The notes: a model not told the origin generated them from the letters alone. Positions 1 to 6,703 are shown, counted from the first letter of the stretch. The stretch: DNA of 9,899 nucleotides from Bacillota bacterium (GCA_023428885.1 JAEYWQ010000154.1:1-9899), one strand, 5' to 3'. Made by a program: numbers and translations.

Positions 1-1
1 G

Positions 2-1645
2 TTCCGATATAATTCAGAAAATAAAGTGTTTACCGGTAATTTTGTTTATAGACAGGATGGAACAAAGATAGCTAAGTCTGAGTTTGCTGCATATGATGAA
101 GCGGGTAACCTTCTTGCATCGAATGGATATTTTATATTAGGAGATGAAGAACGCTATGATAATATTGGCGTTGTATCGATAAAAACAGGGAAAGCCTATA
201 CCCATAAAAACCTGTATTCCGAACGTCAGGTCATGGCATATCAATCTAGCTCCAATGTGAGTGCTAATGAAACGATTTGGGTGAATAAGGGGGCTATCAA
301 TGAGTTCAAATGGGGACTTGTAACTATACAGGGAAAGGTGATTCTTCCATTTGAGTATGAAGAGGCGCACGCTGGCGATATTTGGGAGATGTCAAAGAAT
401 GGATACGCTATTGTAAAGAAGAATGGCAACTGGGGTGTAGTTGATACCAAGGGAAAAGAGATTTTACCGTGTAAGTATCATTCTATTACGAAAAGCGGAG
501 AGGGTTACCTAACCATATGTGATAATTCCAGTAATTACGGAGTTTTTAGTCTAAGTAGCCGTAAAATAATGATTCCATGTTCCTATCCAAGTTACATAAA
601 TATGAAAAATTCTATTGTAGGTACGGCTCCAGTCGTACTTGGAAAGAGTCTATGGGCACTGGTAGATCATAATGGGAAAGTGATCACTCCTAGCTATATT
701 TATATGAATACGCCGAGTCGTGGTGTATTTTCTAATTCAAACAGTGATTCTGTAGGTCCAGATGGTAGAATTGTATTCCCAAGAAACGCAAATCTAGCCA
801 TGTATAAAGGAAAGCAGGCCTATATCGGAGACGAACTTACCCTTGTAGTTAAGGATGGAAAGGTGGGGTATATCCGTGCTTGTCGACTGGCGAGAGCTGA
901 CAAGGGCTTGCCGACCACGCCTTATGTAAATCCGGATCCTATACCAAGTTTGAATGCGAAAGAAAAATACTACCTAGTTGATTATCCAGATAAGCTGGTA
1001 TACAAAAAAGGTGAAGCATTTGAAATTAAAGATTTCATAGCACATTCAGAGGACATCAACGGAGTGCGAAAGGTGTTGGATAATTCCAAGATTACCTTTA
1101 TGGTTTCTGGTACCGTAGAAGTCACTGATGGTTATAAATTTACAGTGGCAGAAGACAAAGTGATGGAATGTTATTATGATGGAGTGAAAACTGGGTTCTC
1201 CATCACCGTGAGAGTCCTAGATCCAGCTACTGTAGGTAATTTGTTGGACAATGGTACATACACTATCAGCGTCTACGGCAAGTATCTAAAGATTGTCAAT
1301 GGATATATGGAGCTATCAGACACAAAACCTGCACAGAAGTTCACCGTCAAGCTGGTAAATTATGATGCCAAGCGTGGTCCGATGTACCATGTAATGACTG
1401 AGGACGGGGAATATGTGATGCAACCGTCATCTGGGCAGGGGGCTCAGCTTAAAACCTCTTCGATTCCGCATGCATGGCGAATTAATAAATATAGTAGTTT
1501 CTGTACAATTCGAGACTATGGAAAACAAAATATGCTAGTCAATGCTTCAGGACAAAAGAGCAGTAACGGGACCAAGATTATCATTTGGCCTCATACTGGC
1601 TCGGCACCTAACAACGGAAAATTAGTCTTTACTCCAGTAAAATAA
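2..1645 (+). CDS. WG-repeat protein with Ig-like segment and C-terminal ricin-type domain (5' end outside window)
   Basis: The frame is open to the left edge, so the true start and any signal peptide lie outside the window; a GTG at base 26 is internal and has no ribosome binding site. Counting from that GTG, WG-type repeats lie at about residues 94-111, 134-151, 169-187 and 208-224. They follow the pattern W/Y-G-[LV]-V-x-x-x-G-K-x-I-x-P-x-x-Y, and the last two are degenerate. Residues 312-400 look like a small Ig-like or Big_3-like beta domain. Residues 408-539 look like a ricin-type beta-trefoil, beginning GTYTI and ending with an NGTKIIIWPHTG stretch typical of RICIN_like domains. In this family such domains bind carbohydrate or protein ligands at the cell surface. 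The actual ligand is unknown, and extracellular location is inferred. The gene converges with the kinase operon across a long inverted repeat. Confidence 0.8.
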   Translation, partial: FRYNSENKVFTGNFVYRQDGTKIAKSEFAAYDEAGNLLASNGYFILGDEERYDNIGVVSIKTGKAYTHKNLYSERQVMAYQSSSNVSANETIWVNKGAINEFKWGLVTIQGKVILPFEYEEAHAGDIWEMSKNGYAIVKKNGNWGVVDTKGKEILPCKYHSITKSGEGYLTICDNSSNYGVFSLSSRKIMIPCSYPSYINMKNSIVGTAPVVLGKSLWALVDHNGKVITPSYIYMNTPSRGVFSNSNSDSVGPDGRIVFPRNANLAMYKGKQAYIGDELTLVVKDGKVGYIRACRLARADKGLPTTPYVNPDPIPSLNAKEKYYLVDYPDKLVYKKGEAFEIKDFIAHSEDINGVRKVLDNSKITFMVSGTVEVTDGYKFTVAEDKVMECYYDGVKTGFSITVRVLDPATVGNLLDNGTYTISVYGKYLKIVNGYMELSDTKPAQKFTVKLVNYDAKRGPMYHVMTEDGEYVMQPSSGQGAQLKTSSIPHAWRINKYSSFCTIRDYGKQNMLVNASGQKSSNGTKIIIWPHTGSAPNNGKLVFTPVK

Positions 1646-1651
1646 AAGTGA

Positions 1652-1772
1652 CAAAGAAAAAATGACCAGAGAAATGACCAGGGAAGTGACCAAGGGGACA
1701 GGTAAGTTGAACACTTATGTGACAACATATCTGTCCCCTTAGTCACTTCCCTTCGGTCACTTCTCTGGCCAC
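1652..1772 (-). terminator. Probable intrinsic terminator of the histidine kinase operon
   Basis: Read on the minus strand, the stem of the long inverted repeat is followed directly by a T-rich tract (complement of 1652-1662, ATTTTTTCTTT). This comes about 50-150 bases after the kinase stop codon and is the classical arrangement of a rho-independent terminator. On the plus strand the stem is not followed by a T run, so it is a weaker terminator for the WG-repeat gene, although the structure could still block transcription from that side. Confidence 0.5.
1663..1772. repeat. Long imperfect inverted repeat with branched loop (REP/BIME-like)
   Basis: The left arm (1663-1700) and right arm (1731-1772) pair over about 38-40 positions, with a few mismatches and a two-base indel. 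The innermost part is AAGGGGACAG against CTGTCCCCTT. The loop itself holds two small hairpins: TAAGT/ACTTA at 1703-1717 and TATGT/ACATA at 1716-1729. Motifs of the GGGACAG and GTGACC type recur in many clostridial genomes as dispersed intergenic repeats, some of them linked to REP-associated Y1 transposases. That link is recalled knowledge and was not tested here. No transposase gene is present. Confidence 0.7.
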
Positions 1773-1806
1773 TTAGTTCCTTCGGTCACTTCTCTGGCCA
1801 CTTAGT
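1749..1806. repeat. Tandem duplication of a 29-bp unit
   Basis: Bases 1749-1777 and 1778-1806 are two adjacent copies of a 29-bp unit that differ only at the first base. The unit contains CTTCGGTCACTTCTCTGGCC. The first copy forms the outer part of the right arm of the long inverted repeat. The second copy has no partner on the left side, so it looks like a local duplication of that arm. Confidence 0.9.
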
Positions 1807-1818
1807 CCCATAGATTCT

Positions 1819-3114
1819 TTAGTTAACCTTACCTAGAGGAAGCATTAGTCGTAAGATAAATACCCCTCCCTCTGTTTCAATGGAAAATAATCCGCCATAG
1901 CTTTCCACAATAGCCACCATGCTTTTGATACCGAAACCATGTCCAGCTTCTTTTTTCTTTGATTTAGGCAATTCGTCCTCCATATCAATCGGTCCCACAT
2001 AGGCATTTTCTGTGGAAATAAGTAGTTTACCACCAGTAACAAGGGCATGAATATAAACTTTACGGAGTTTTTCATCCTCTACAAGAGCGGCTGCTGTAAT
2101 GGCATTCTCTAGGGCATTGGATAGCAGGGAGCAAAGTTCAGTATCATTCACATCGATTTCTTCAGGTAGATTGATATTTGCTTGTAGTGTGACCTGAAGC
2201 TTTTTGGCCCTAACTTCAAAACTAGATAAAATCAAATTAACAGTTTCATTTTTACTATATCTTGTTGGAGTCAAAGCAGCGATAGCTGCTTCAGTTTTTG
2301 CAAGATATTCAGTAATTTTATTTAGATCACCATCGGCTGCATAACCCCCGATTAGAGATAGATGATGGCGCATATCATGACGATAGATTACAGTTTTATT
2401 TTGGAGCTGGCGCATGGTTTCAAGCTCTCTTTGAGCATGCTGGAATTGTGTAGCGAAAAGGTCCCGTTCTCTTTGGGCTTTGGTTTGTTTTTGAGATTCT
2501 GTATAGTATAGTAGTACAAAAATCAGGTAGAAGGTACAAATGACAGAAGGTGTAAATTGTACAGCCTCACGAGCGCCTGTATATAGAAGGTCTGTATAGA
2601 TTGTAGTTGCATAATCGAACAAATAGTATAACAGAGGTACTGCTCCAAAGAGTAAACAGGAGCGTATAGACCGTTCCATTAACTGAGTGACTGAGCTAGC
2701 AATATATCTTTTCAGAAAGTAATATACAATGCACATTGCAAAAAAGTAACCGATATGATCAGCTAGATTGTTACTAAACACTGCGGCTACCATTGATCCA
2801 AACCAGCGAGGTATTTGACAGCAAAGATAGGCCGTCAGTACGCTACTGAAGGAAATTGACCAGGGACGCTTAAAGTATGTAGAAAGAAGCAGCACTACTG
2901 GTACATGTGTAATCATAGGGTAGAGTTTCATTGTTTGATCAAGCCCAAACAACTGCCAACAAAGTATTTGAACGAGTAGTTCGAGTACAAAGAATATAAA
3001 AACTGTCAATTGGCCTTTACGTTTCACTTGCACACCTGAAAATAGAAGGGTAACTGCCAGACCAAAGAGCAAAACGAAAAGGGAGCGAAGGGGGATGATT
3101 AGGTTAATTAACAT
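1819..3114 (-). CDS. GHKL sensor histidine kinase (AgrC/LytTR-associated type)
   Basis: A 431-residue membrane kinase. Residues 5-205 hold about six or seven hydrophobic segments, forming a polytopic sensor domain of unknown ligand. A short coiled-coil linker (206-240) leads to the phosphoacceptor motif YRHDMRHH, with His246 the likely phosphorylated residue. The N box NALENAI (Asn333, Asn337) and the glycine-rich G box GHGFGIKSM (391-399) mark the HATPase_c/GHKL ATP-binding domain. This is the architecture of AgrC-like kinases that partner LytTR regulators. The start codon overlaps the last 7 bases of the upstream regulator gene, which indicates translational coupling. No agrB, agrD or other peptide-signal gene is seen in the window, so calling it quorum sensing would be speculation. 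Confidence 0.9.
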   Translation of the reverse strand: MLINLIIPLRSLFVLLFGLAVTLLFSGVQVKRKGQLTVFIFFVLELLVQILCWQLFGLDQTMKLYPMITHVPVVLLLSTYFKRPWSISFSSVLTAYLCCQIPRWFGSMVAAVFSNNLADHIGYFFAMCIVYYFLKRYIASSVTQLMERSIRSCLLFGAVPLLYYLFDYATTIYTDLLYTGAREAVQFTPSVICTFYLIFVLLYYTESQKQTKAQRERDLFATQFQHAQRELETMRQLQNKTVIYRHDMRHHLSLIGGYAADGDLNKITEYLAKTEAAIAALTPTRYSKNETVNLILSSFEVRAKKLQVTLQANINLPEEIDVNDTELCSLLSNALENAITAAALVEDEKLRKVYIHALVTGGKLLISTENAYVGPIDMEDELPKSKKKEAGHGFGIKSMVAIVESYGGLFSIETEGGVFILRLMLPLGKVN

Positions 3115-3842
3115 TGGATATCCCTCCCCTCTTTTGGTGCCAGTAGATATTTCATATAAGCGGTTTTTGCTTTGGTATAAGCTTCTCTTGCTACAGGGAC
3201 TACGTTGCCCATTATGGTGACGAAGCCTGATTTATCAAGTTCTGTCACTTGGCTAAGATTCACGATATAAGAACGATGGGGCTTATAGAAGTTAGTGTCT
3301 ACCAGCAAATTCTCCTCGTAATCACTAAGGTAGCCATAGGCTTCTCGTATCTCGCCGTTTGTAAGGGTAAACTGTACTAAACGATTGACTACTTCTACAT
3401 ATACGATTTGTGTAAATAGTAACTTTACGATACCATTTCCATTTTTTATTGTCAGATAAGCCTCCTCTTTAGGCAAACTAGCAAGATGTTTTCTAAGAGA
3501 AGGAAAGATCTCATCCTTACGTGCGGGTTTCATGATATAATCCTTGGCTCCAACACGATAGCTCTCTACAGCAAATTCTCGAGATGAGGTGAGAAAGATA
3601 ATAGGAATATCACTATCAAAACTTCGAATTTCTTTTGCTGCATCCATTCCTGTAATACCTGGCATAAGGATGTCCAATAATAATAAATCAAACCGTCTTG
3701 TTTTTATAGACTCAATCAGTTCAATAGCATTGTGAAAAGCTTCGTATGTAACTGTATTGTCACACTCCCTACAGTAAAGTTCTAGCAGAGAGGAAATACG
3801 GAAAAGCTCATCTTGATTGTCATCACAAACAGCAATATGCAT
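3108..3842 (-). CDS. LytTR-family response regulator
   Basis: A 244-residue regulator. The receiver domain (1-120) shows the acidic pair Asp7/Asp8, phosphoacceptor Asp57 in LLLLDILMPG, Thr85 and Lys105, all expected residues. A LytTR DNA-binding domain follows (about 128-235), with the typical F-x-P-H-R-S-Y-I-V-N segment at 185-195. I chose the ATG at 3842 (MHIAVCDD) because AAGGAGG lies 8 bases upstream of it; longer reading-frame starts, including an ATG two codons earlier, sit on top of or before that site. It is the first gene of a two-gene operon and overlaps the kinase gene. LytTR proteins bind pairs of direct repeats about 21 bp apart. Such an array occurs in the upstream region, which suggests autoregulation or control of the divergent genes. 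Confidence 0.93.
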   Translation of the reverse strand: MHIAVCDDNQDELFRISSLLELYCRECDNTVTYEAFHNAIELIESIKTRRFDLLLLDILMPGITGMDAAKEIRSFDSDIPIIFLTSSREFAVESYRVGAKDYIMKPARKDEIFPSLRKHLASLPKEEAYLTIKNGNGIVKLLFTQIVYVEVVNRLVQFTLTNGEIREAYGYLSDYEENLLVDTNFYKPHRSYIVNLSQVTELDKSGFVTIMGNVVPVAREAYTKAKTAYMKYLLAPKEGRDIQC

Positions 3843-3867
3843 GTTCATCCCCTCCTTAAGTACAATT

Positions 3868-3897
3868 ATCATAGATTATTGTAACATAAAGCGACAA
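3868..3897 (-). promoter_or_regulatory. Candidate sigma-A promoter of the regulator-kinase operon
   Basis: On the minus strand, TTGTCG (complement of 3892-3897) and TATGAT (complement of 3868-3873) are separated by 18 bases. The match to the vegetative consensus is fair, and the predicted transcript would start about 20 bases before the chosen start codon. This is a motif-only prediction. Confidence 0.35.
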
Positions 3898-3936
3898 AAG
3901 CATCAAGAATTCTAAGTAAATCATCATATGTTAAAG

Positions 3937-3988
3937 ACAGTTCATGTGCCAGGAGACACGATTCGTGCGTTAGGAGATACGATTCGTG
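3937..3988 (+). promoter_or_regulatory. Triple 21-bp-spaced direct repeat, predicted LytTR operator
   Basis: Three 10-bp boxes lie at 3937-3946 (ACAGTTCATG), 3958-3967 (ACGATTCGTG) and 3979-3988 (ACGATTCGTG). Their spacing is exactly 21 bp, two helical turns. The first box fits the published LytTR consensus [TA][AC][CA]GTTN[AG][TC]G fully; the other two deviate at two positions. The array lies between the LytTR regulator operon and a divergent gene pair. Its last box ends about 43 bases before the predicted start site of the plus-strand promoter, a normal place for an activator. Boxes 2 and 3 also contain a short dyad (CACGA-T-TCGTG in box 2), so a different dimeric regulator is an alternative. 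Confidence 0.6.
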
Positions 3989-4015
3989 CGGTAAACAATT
4001 ATTGTACATTGATTG

Positions 4016-4024
4016 TGGTATAAT
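4016..4024 (+). promoter_or_regulatory. Extended -10 promoter of the membrane protein/HD-GYP pair
   Basis: TGGTATAAT is a perfect extended -10 element. At the matching -35 position (about 3996-4001, CAATTA) there is no good hexamer, which is typical of activator-dependent promoters. The transcript would start near 4031 and carry a leader of about 70 bases. The predicted LytTR boxes lie directly upstream. Confidence 0.55.
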
Positions 4025-4100
4025 TAAGTCGAAATAGAGCGTACTACCAAATAAAGTTCTACAAATCAAGGTGTACTTATAGGAATGAGGGGGGTTGTTT

Positions 4101-4427
4101 ATGTTTGCAGCCACGCTTGGCTGGTTTGTTGCTGGAATATGCCTGACAGCTTTTACGATATTGTGGTTTAGTGTAAGTTTTAAGGAACTATCAGCAATGA
4201 AAAAGAGCCTTAATCTTATTAGCGAGCAGGTGCAGATACATCGAAATTTACATATGCAGGAGCGTGGCGGAGAAAATGACGCTACTTCTCATAATATATT
4301 AGAAAATAAACTGATGGTATATCGAGAGGTGGAAAAGAGCTACAATGAACTGATTAAGAGACCAATGCATCGCATTCCTGCTTATATTATGGGGTTTCGC
4401 CCTGTAGGAAAGGATAAAAAGGGATAG
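4101..4427 (+). CDS. Small single-pass membrane protein with LemA-like C-terminal motif
   Basis: A 108-residue protein. One hydrophobic segment (about 5-25) is followed by a charged, probably helical and cytoplasmic region (28-80). The tail (about 74-102) reads Y-R-E-V-E-K-S-Y-N-E-L-I, then RPMHRIPAY and IMGFRPV. This recalls the end of LemA proteins, with repeated YN motifs, a proline-containing turn and a terminal GF motif. The similarity is from memory and the protein is much shorter than typical LemA (about 180 residues), so the family call is tentative. I chose ATG 4101 because GAGGGGGG lies 6 bases upstream; the in-frame TTG at 4095 would sit against that site. The HD-GYP gene starts 46 bases downstream and is probably co-transcribed. 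Function unknown. Confidence 0.7.
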   Translation: MFAATLGWFVAGICLTAFTILWFSVSFKELSAMKKSLNLISEQVQIHRNLHMQERGGENDATSHNILENKLMVYREVEKSYNELIKRPMHRIPAYIMGFRPVGKDKKG

Positions 4428-4473
4428 AAATATAGATAGAGCGGAGTGTTTGTTGAATTTAAAGGAGTGGGTT

Positions 4474-5163
4474 ATGTTCAAATTAGAAGATACTTATAAT
4501 CAAGCAATAAGAGTTTTGCGAGACATTGTGGAGGATATCAGGTTCGGGAGAAAGTTATATTTCGATCCTATTGAGAAGTGCTCCATTCAAATATGTAAAC
4601 ATATAAATGATGATAGGGAAATACTAACATTACTAAACAGTGTTCAGGATAAAAACCCCTATCTGTATTCTCATTCTGTTAATGTAGCTTTCTTATCATT
4701 GGTCATTGGGAAATGGATGGAGTTGGAGCATTCTAAGCTTCTAAAACTGGTCCGTGCAGGTCTTATTCATGATATCGGGAAGGCAAAGATAAAAGATAGT
4801 CTATTAAATAAGTTTGATACTTTAACATTAGAAGAGATGGAAAAATTGAAGTCCCATCCGGTCCTAGGATATAAAATGTTAGTTAGCGTCAACTTATGCG
4901 ATCCAGAAGTGTTACAAGGTGTATTATTTCATCATGAAAGAATGGATGGGTCAGGTTATCCCTTAGGGATAGATGGCGAAAAAATTCATTTGTTTGCTAG
5001 AATCTTAGCTATCGCTGATACCTTTGATGAAATCACAGCATCCAAAACATACCTAGACAAGAGTTCACCTTTACAAGTAGTGAAAGAGATACAAGAGAGT
5101 AGTACAAATCTTCTGGATTCAAATATTTGTCAAATTTTTATTAAAAATATGATTGAAAACTGA
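4474..5163 (+). CDS. HD-GYP domain protein, predicted cyclic-di-GMP phosphodiesterase
   Basis: A 229-residue soluble protein with a short N-terminal part (1-60) that I do not recognise, then an HD-GYP domain. Visible motifs are His67 (YSHSVNVA), the HD pair His99/Asp100 with Lys103 (GLIHDIGK), His128 (HPVLG), His153-His154-Glu155 (HHERMDGSGYP), the GYP signature at 161-163 and Asp182 (AIADTFDEITA). All canonical metal ligands are present, so catalysis is likely. HD-GYP enzymes hydrolyse cyclic-di-GMP to pGpG or GMP, and some act on related cyclic dinucleotides. ATG 4474 is chosen because AAGGAG lies 6 bases upstream; the longer frame from TTG 4450 has no such site. It follows the small membrane protein gene and probably shares its promoter. 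No sensory domain is fused to it. Confidence 0.9.
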   Translation: MFKLEDTYNQAIRVLRDIVEDIRFGRKLYFDPIEKCSIQICKHINDDREILTLLNSVQDKNPYLYSHSVNVAFLSLVIGKWMELEHSKLLKLVRAGLIHDIGKAKIKDSLLNKFDTLTLEEMEKLKSHPVLGYKMLVSVNLCDPEVLQGVLFHHERMDGSGYPLGIDGEKIHLFARILAIADTFDEITASKTYLDKSSPLQVVKEIQESSTNLLDSNICQIFIKNMIEN

Positions 5164-5236
5164 AATGGTAGAATGAAATAACGAAAGCAATTATTTATTG
5201 GGAAAATGAGTATCATGATATAAAAATTCCTTTTTT

Positions 5237-5282
5237 GCAGATACTATAGATGTTACTTTATCTTTTAATGTAACATATCTGC
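5237..5282 (+). promoter_or_regulatory. Hairpin-forming leader upstream of the cotJ operon
   Basis: GCAGATA (5237-5243) plus ATGTTAC (5250-5256) pair with GTAACATATCTGC (5270-5282). This gives about 13 base pairs with a six-base CTATAG bulge on the left arm and a 13-base loop. The right arm ends only 3 bases before the ribosome binding site of the coat gene. The left arm contains GATACTATA (5240-5248), close to the CATANNNTA -10 pattern of mother-cell sporulation sigma factors. The site might therefore be a promoter rather than an RNA structure. I cannot find a convincing -35 at the right distance. Confidence 0.4.
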
Positions 5283-5298
5283 AGGAAAGGAGCTTTTT

Positions 5299-5754
5299 AT
5301 GTCAGATAATAATTTAGCAATTGTAAATGTGCCGATTCAGAAATGGGGCGAATTATATAGTGAAGAAGAAGCTCTGAATATTGGAACAATATTTCAAGAT
5401 TTGAACATGCCATTTTTTGCGGCTCAAGCAGTTGAGGATAGTAAGAGCCCCATTGCGACAGAAGTAGGAGTTCAGTCTAATTCACTCTCTGAACGAGAAA
5501 CACTGTTGACAAAGATTAATCAGATCAGCTTTTACCTGGATGATCTAACACTTTATCTGGATACCCATACTACGGATACCCAAGCAATTCAGCTGTATCA
5601 TGAAAAGGTGAAGGAATGTGCGGAACTAAGAAAACAATTTGCACAGCAATATTATCCACTGACCAGATTATGCATCCCTAACTGTATAGATGGTAATAAG
5701 GACAACTTTAGCTGGCAGAGTGGTCCGATTCCTTGGGAAGGAGCGTGCATATAA
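5299..5754 (+). CDS. cotJA/cotJB: CotJA-CotJB fusion, spore coat protein
   Basis: A 151-residue protein that joins two coat proteins usually made from separate genes. Residues 12-42 match CotJA: PIQKWGELY, then EEALNIGTIFQDLNMPF. Residues 64-148 match a full-length CotJB, with S-F-Y-L-D-D-L, YLDTH, a QLYHEKV helix and the C-terminal GPIPWEG motif. A linker of about 20 residues (43-63) contains no ATG, GTG or TTG codon in frame, so CotJB cannot easily be made separately. The ribosome binding site AAAGGAG lies 6 bases before the ATG. In Bacillus, CotJA, CotJB and CotJC are made in the mother cell under SigE and form part of the inner coat. The stop codon is directly followed by the cotJC start codon. 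Confidence 0.88.
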   Translation: MSDNNLAIVNVPIQKWGELYSEEEALNIGTIFQDLNMPFFAAQAVEDSKSPIATEVGVQSNSLSERETLLTKINQISFYLDDLTLYLDTHTTDTQAIQLYHEKVKECAELRKQFAQQYYPLTRLCIPNCIDGNKDNFSWQSGPIPWEGACI

Positions 5755-6372
5755 ATGTGGATCTATGAAAACAGGCTTCAATACCCTGTGAAAATTACAA
5801 AGACTTGTCCAACAACAGCAAGGCTAATAATTAGTCAATATGGAGGTCCAGACGGAGAGTTATCAGCATCCATGAGATATCTGGCACAACGCTATACTAT
5901 GCCTGTGAAGGAAGTAGGTGGCCTCCTTACGGATATTGGAACAGAAGAATTGGCGCATATGGAAATTATTTGTGCAATGGTATATCAGCTGACGAAGAAC
6001 CTATCCATAGAACAGGCAAAAGAAGCAGGATTTGACGCTTATTATATTGATCATACCACGGCTCTCTGGCCACAAGCAGCTGCCTCTGTACCATTTACAG
6101 CACTAGAGTTTCAATCCAAAGGGGACGCTATTACTGATTTGACAGAGAATCTAGCAGCAGAGCAAAAAGCGAGAACGGTTTACGATAATCTTCTTCGTAT
6201 GATACCTGATCCAGAGATCCAGGAGCCGTTGAAATTCTTACGTGCCAGAGAAATCGTTCACTTCCAAAGATTCGGTGAAGCCTTGGAAAAAACAAAGGAT
6301 AAGCTTGATAGCAACAACTTTTATTACTTTAATCCTGAATTTGATAAAGACATGTTTCACAAGAACAAATAG
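5755..6372 (+). CDS. cotJC: CotJC, manganese-catalase-like spore coat protein
   Basis: A 205-residue protein of the manganese catalase family. All five candidate metal ligands are visible with family spacing: Glu35 (GELSAS), Glu65 and His68 (GTEELAHME), Glu136 (LAAEQKAR) and His169 (REIVHF). The 33-residue distance between the last two is the same as in Lactobacillus plantarum manganese catalase. The protein may therefore be an active catalase that protects the developing spore, as proposed for clostridial CotJC homologues. The tail after residue 180 is Asn-, Phe- and Tyr-rich. The start codon abuts the stop of the fused cotJA/cotJB gene, and its ribosome binding site AAGGAG lies inside that gene, 11 bases upstream, so the two are translationally linked. 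A strong terminator follows. Confidence 0.95.
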   Translation: MWIYENRLQYPVKITKTCPTTARLIISQYGGPDGELSASMRYLAQRYTMPVKEVGGLLTDIGTEELAHMEIICAMVYQLTKNLSIEQAKEAGFDAYYIDHTTALWPQAAASVPFTALEFQSKGDAITDLTENLAAEQKARTVYDNLLRMIPDPEIQEPLKFLRAREIVHFQRFGEALEKTKDKLDSNNFYYFNPEFDKDMFHKNK

Positions 6373-6381
6373 CTCACAACT

Positions 6382-6416
6382 AAGCCTTACAAATTAACCT
6401 TTGTAGGGCTTTTCTT
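6382..6416 (+). terminator. Intrinsic terminator of the cotJ operon
   Basis: AAGCCTTACAAA (6382-6393) pairs with TTTGTAGGGCTT (6400-6411) over 12 positions, one of them a G-U pair. The loop is 6 bases and a T-rich tail follows. It begins 10 bases after the cotJC stop codon. Confidence 0.9.
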
Positions 6417-6652
6417 ATTAGGGTGAAAGCAAAAATGAGGTAGGAACTTCATGTTGAATAATCACCCAAATCACAAGATGTATAAATATTTTAGCAAATT
6501 AATGATAGCTAAGGGTGGGCTATATAAGTAAAATACGACGTATATACATAGAAAAGATAAGGTACAAAAGACAATGAACAAATCACAAGCTACAAAAGAA
6601 TACGGTTTTTTGTTAAGTCATTAAAATAGAAGAAAGAAGTTTATATTTTGCT
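6417..6652. other. AT-rich intergenic region without recognisable gene
   Basis: This is most of the 331-base gap between the cotJ operon and the sugar-nucleotide operon. It holds only short frames, such as a 26-codon frame at 6451-6531 and a 16-codon frame near 6574, with no protein I recognise and weak or no ribosome binding sites. I see no clear riboswitch, tRNA or strong hairpin. Confidence 0.5.
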
Positions 6653-6680
6653 TTGTAGAAATAGTATTAAGTGATAAAAT
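6653..6680 (+). promoter_or_regulatory. Candidate promoter of the sugar-nucleotide operon
   Basis: TTGTAG (6653-6658) and TAAAAT (6675-6680) are separated by 16 bases, and a TGA immediately before the -10 box gives an extended -10 form. The ribosome binding site AAGGAAGGA follows at 6685-6693, so the leader would be very short. Motif-only prediction. Confidence 0.4.
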
Positions 6681-6703
6681 AACTAAGGAAGGATGTAACT
6701 ATT

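Noticed and set aside
1663..1806. CRISPR-like array, because of repeated 29-bp units
   Set aside because: The two copies are directly adjacent with no spacers, they form part of a large palindrome, and no cas gene is present.
1845..2075. Minus-strand 76-codon frame inside the kinase gene
   Set aside because: It is an alternative frame of the kinase C-terminal region, whose GHKL motifs are intact in the main frame; no independent ribosome binding site.
3928..4023. A 31-codon plus-strand frame through the 21-bp repeats, giving a repeated GDTIRA peptide, a possible signal peptide gene next to the AgrC-like kinase
   Set aside because: No ribosome binding site before the ATG, the frame runs through the predicted operator, and its stop codon lies inside the -10 box. 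The 21-bp period gives in-frame repeats by itself. The opposite-strand frame at 3869-4114 is rejected for the same reason.
6451..6531. A 26-codon frame in the gap before the nucleotidyltransferase, with an AGGTAGGAA upstream
   Set aside because: The ribosome binding site is mediocre, the peptide resembles nothing I know, and the base composition is like the surrounding intergenic DNA.
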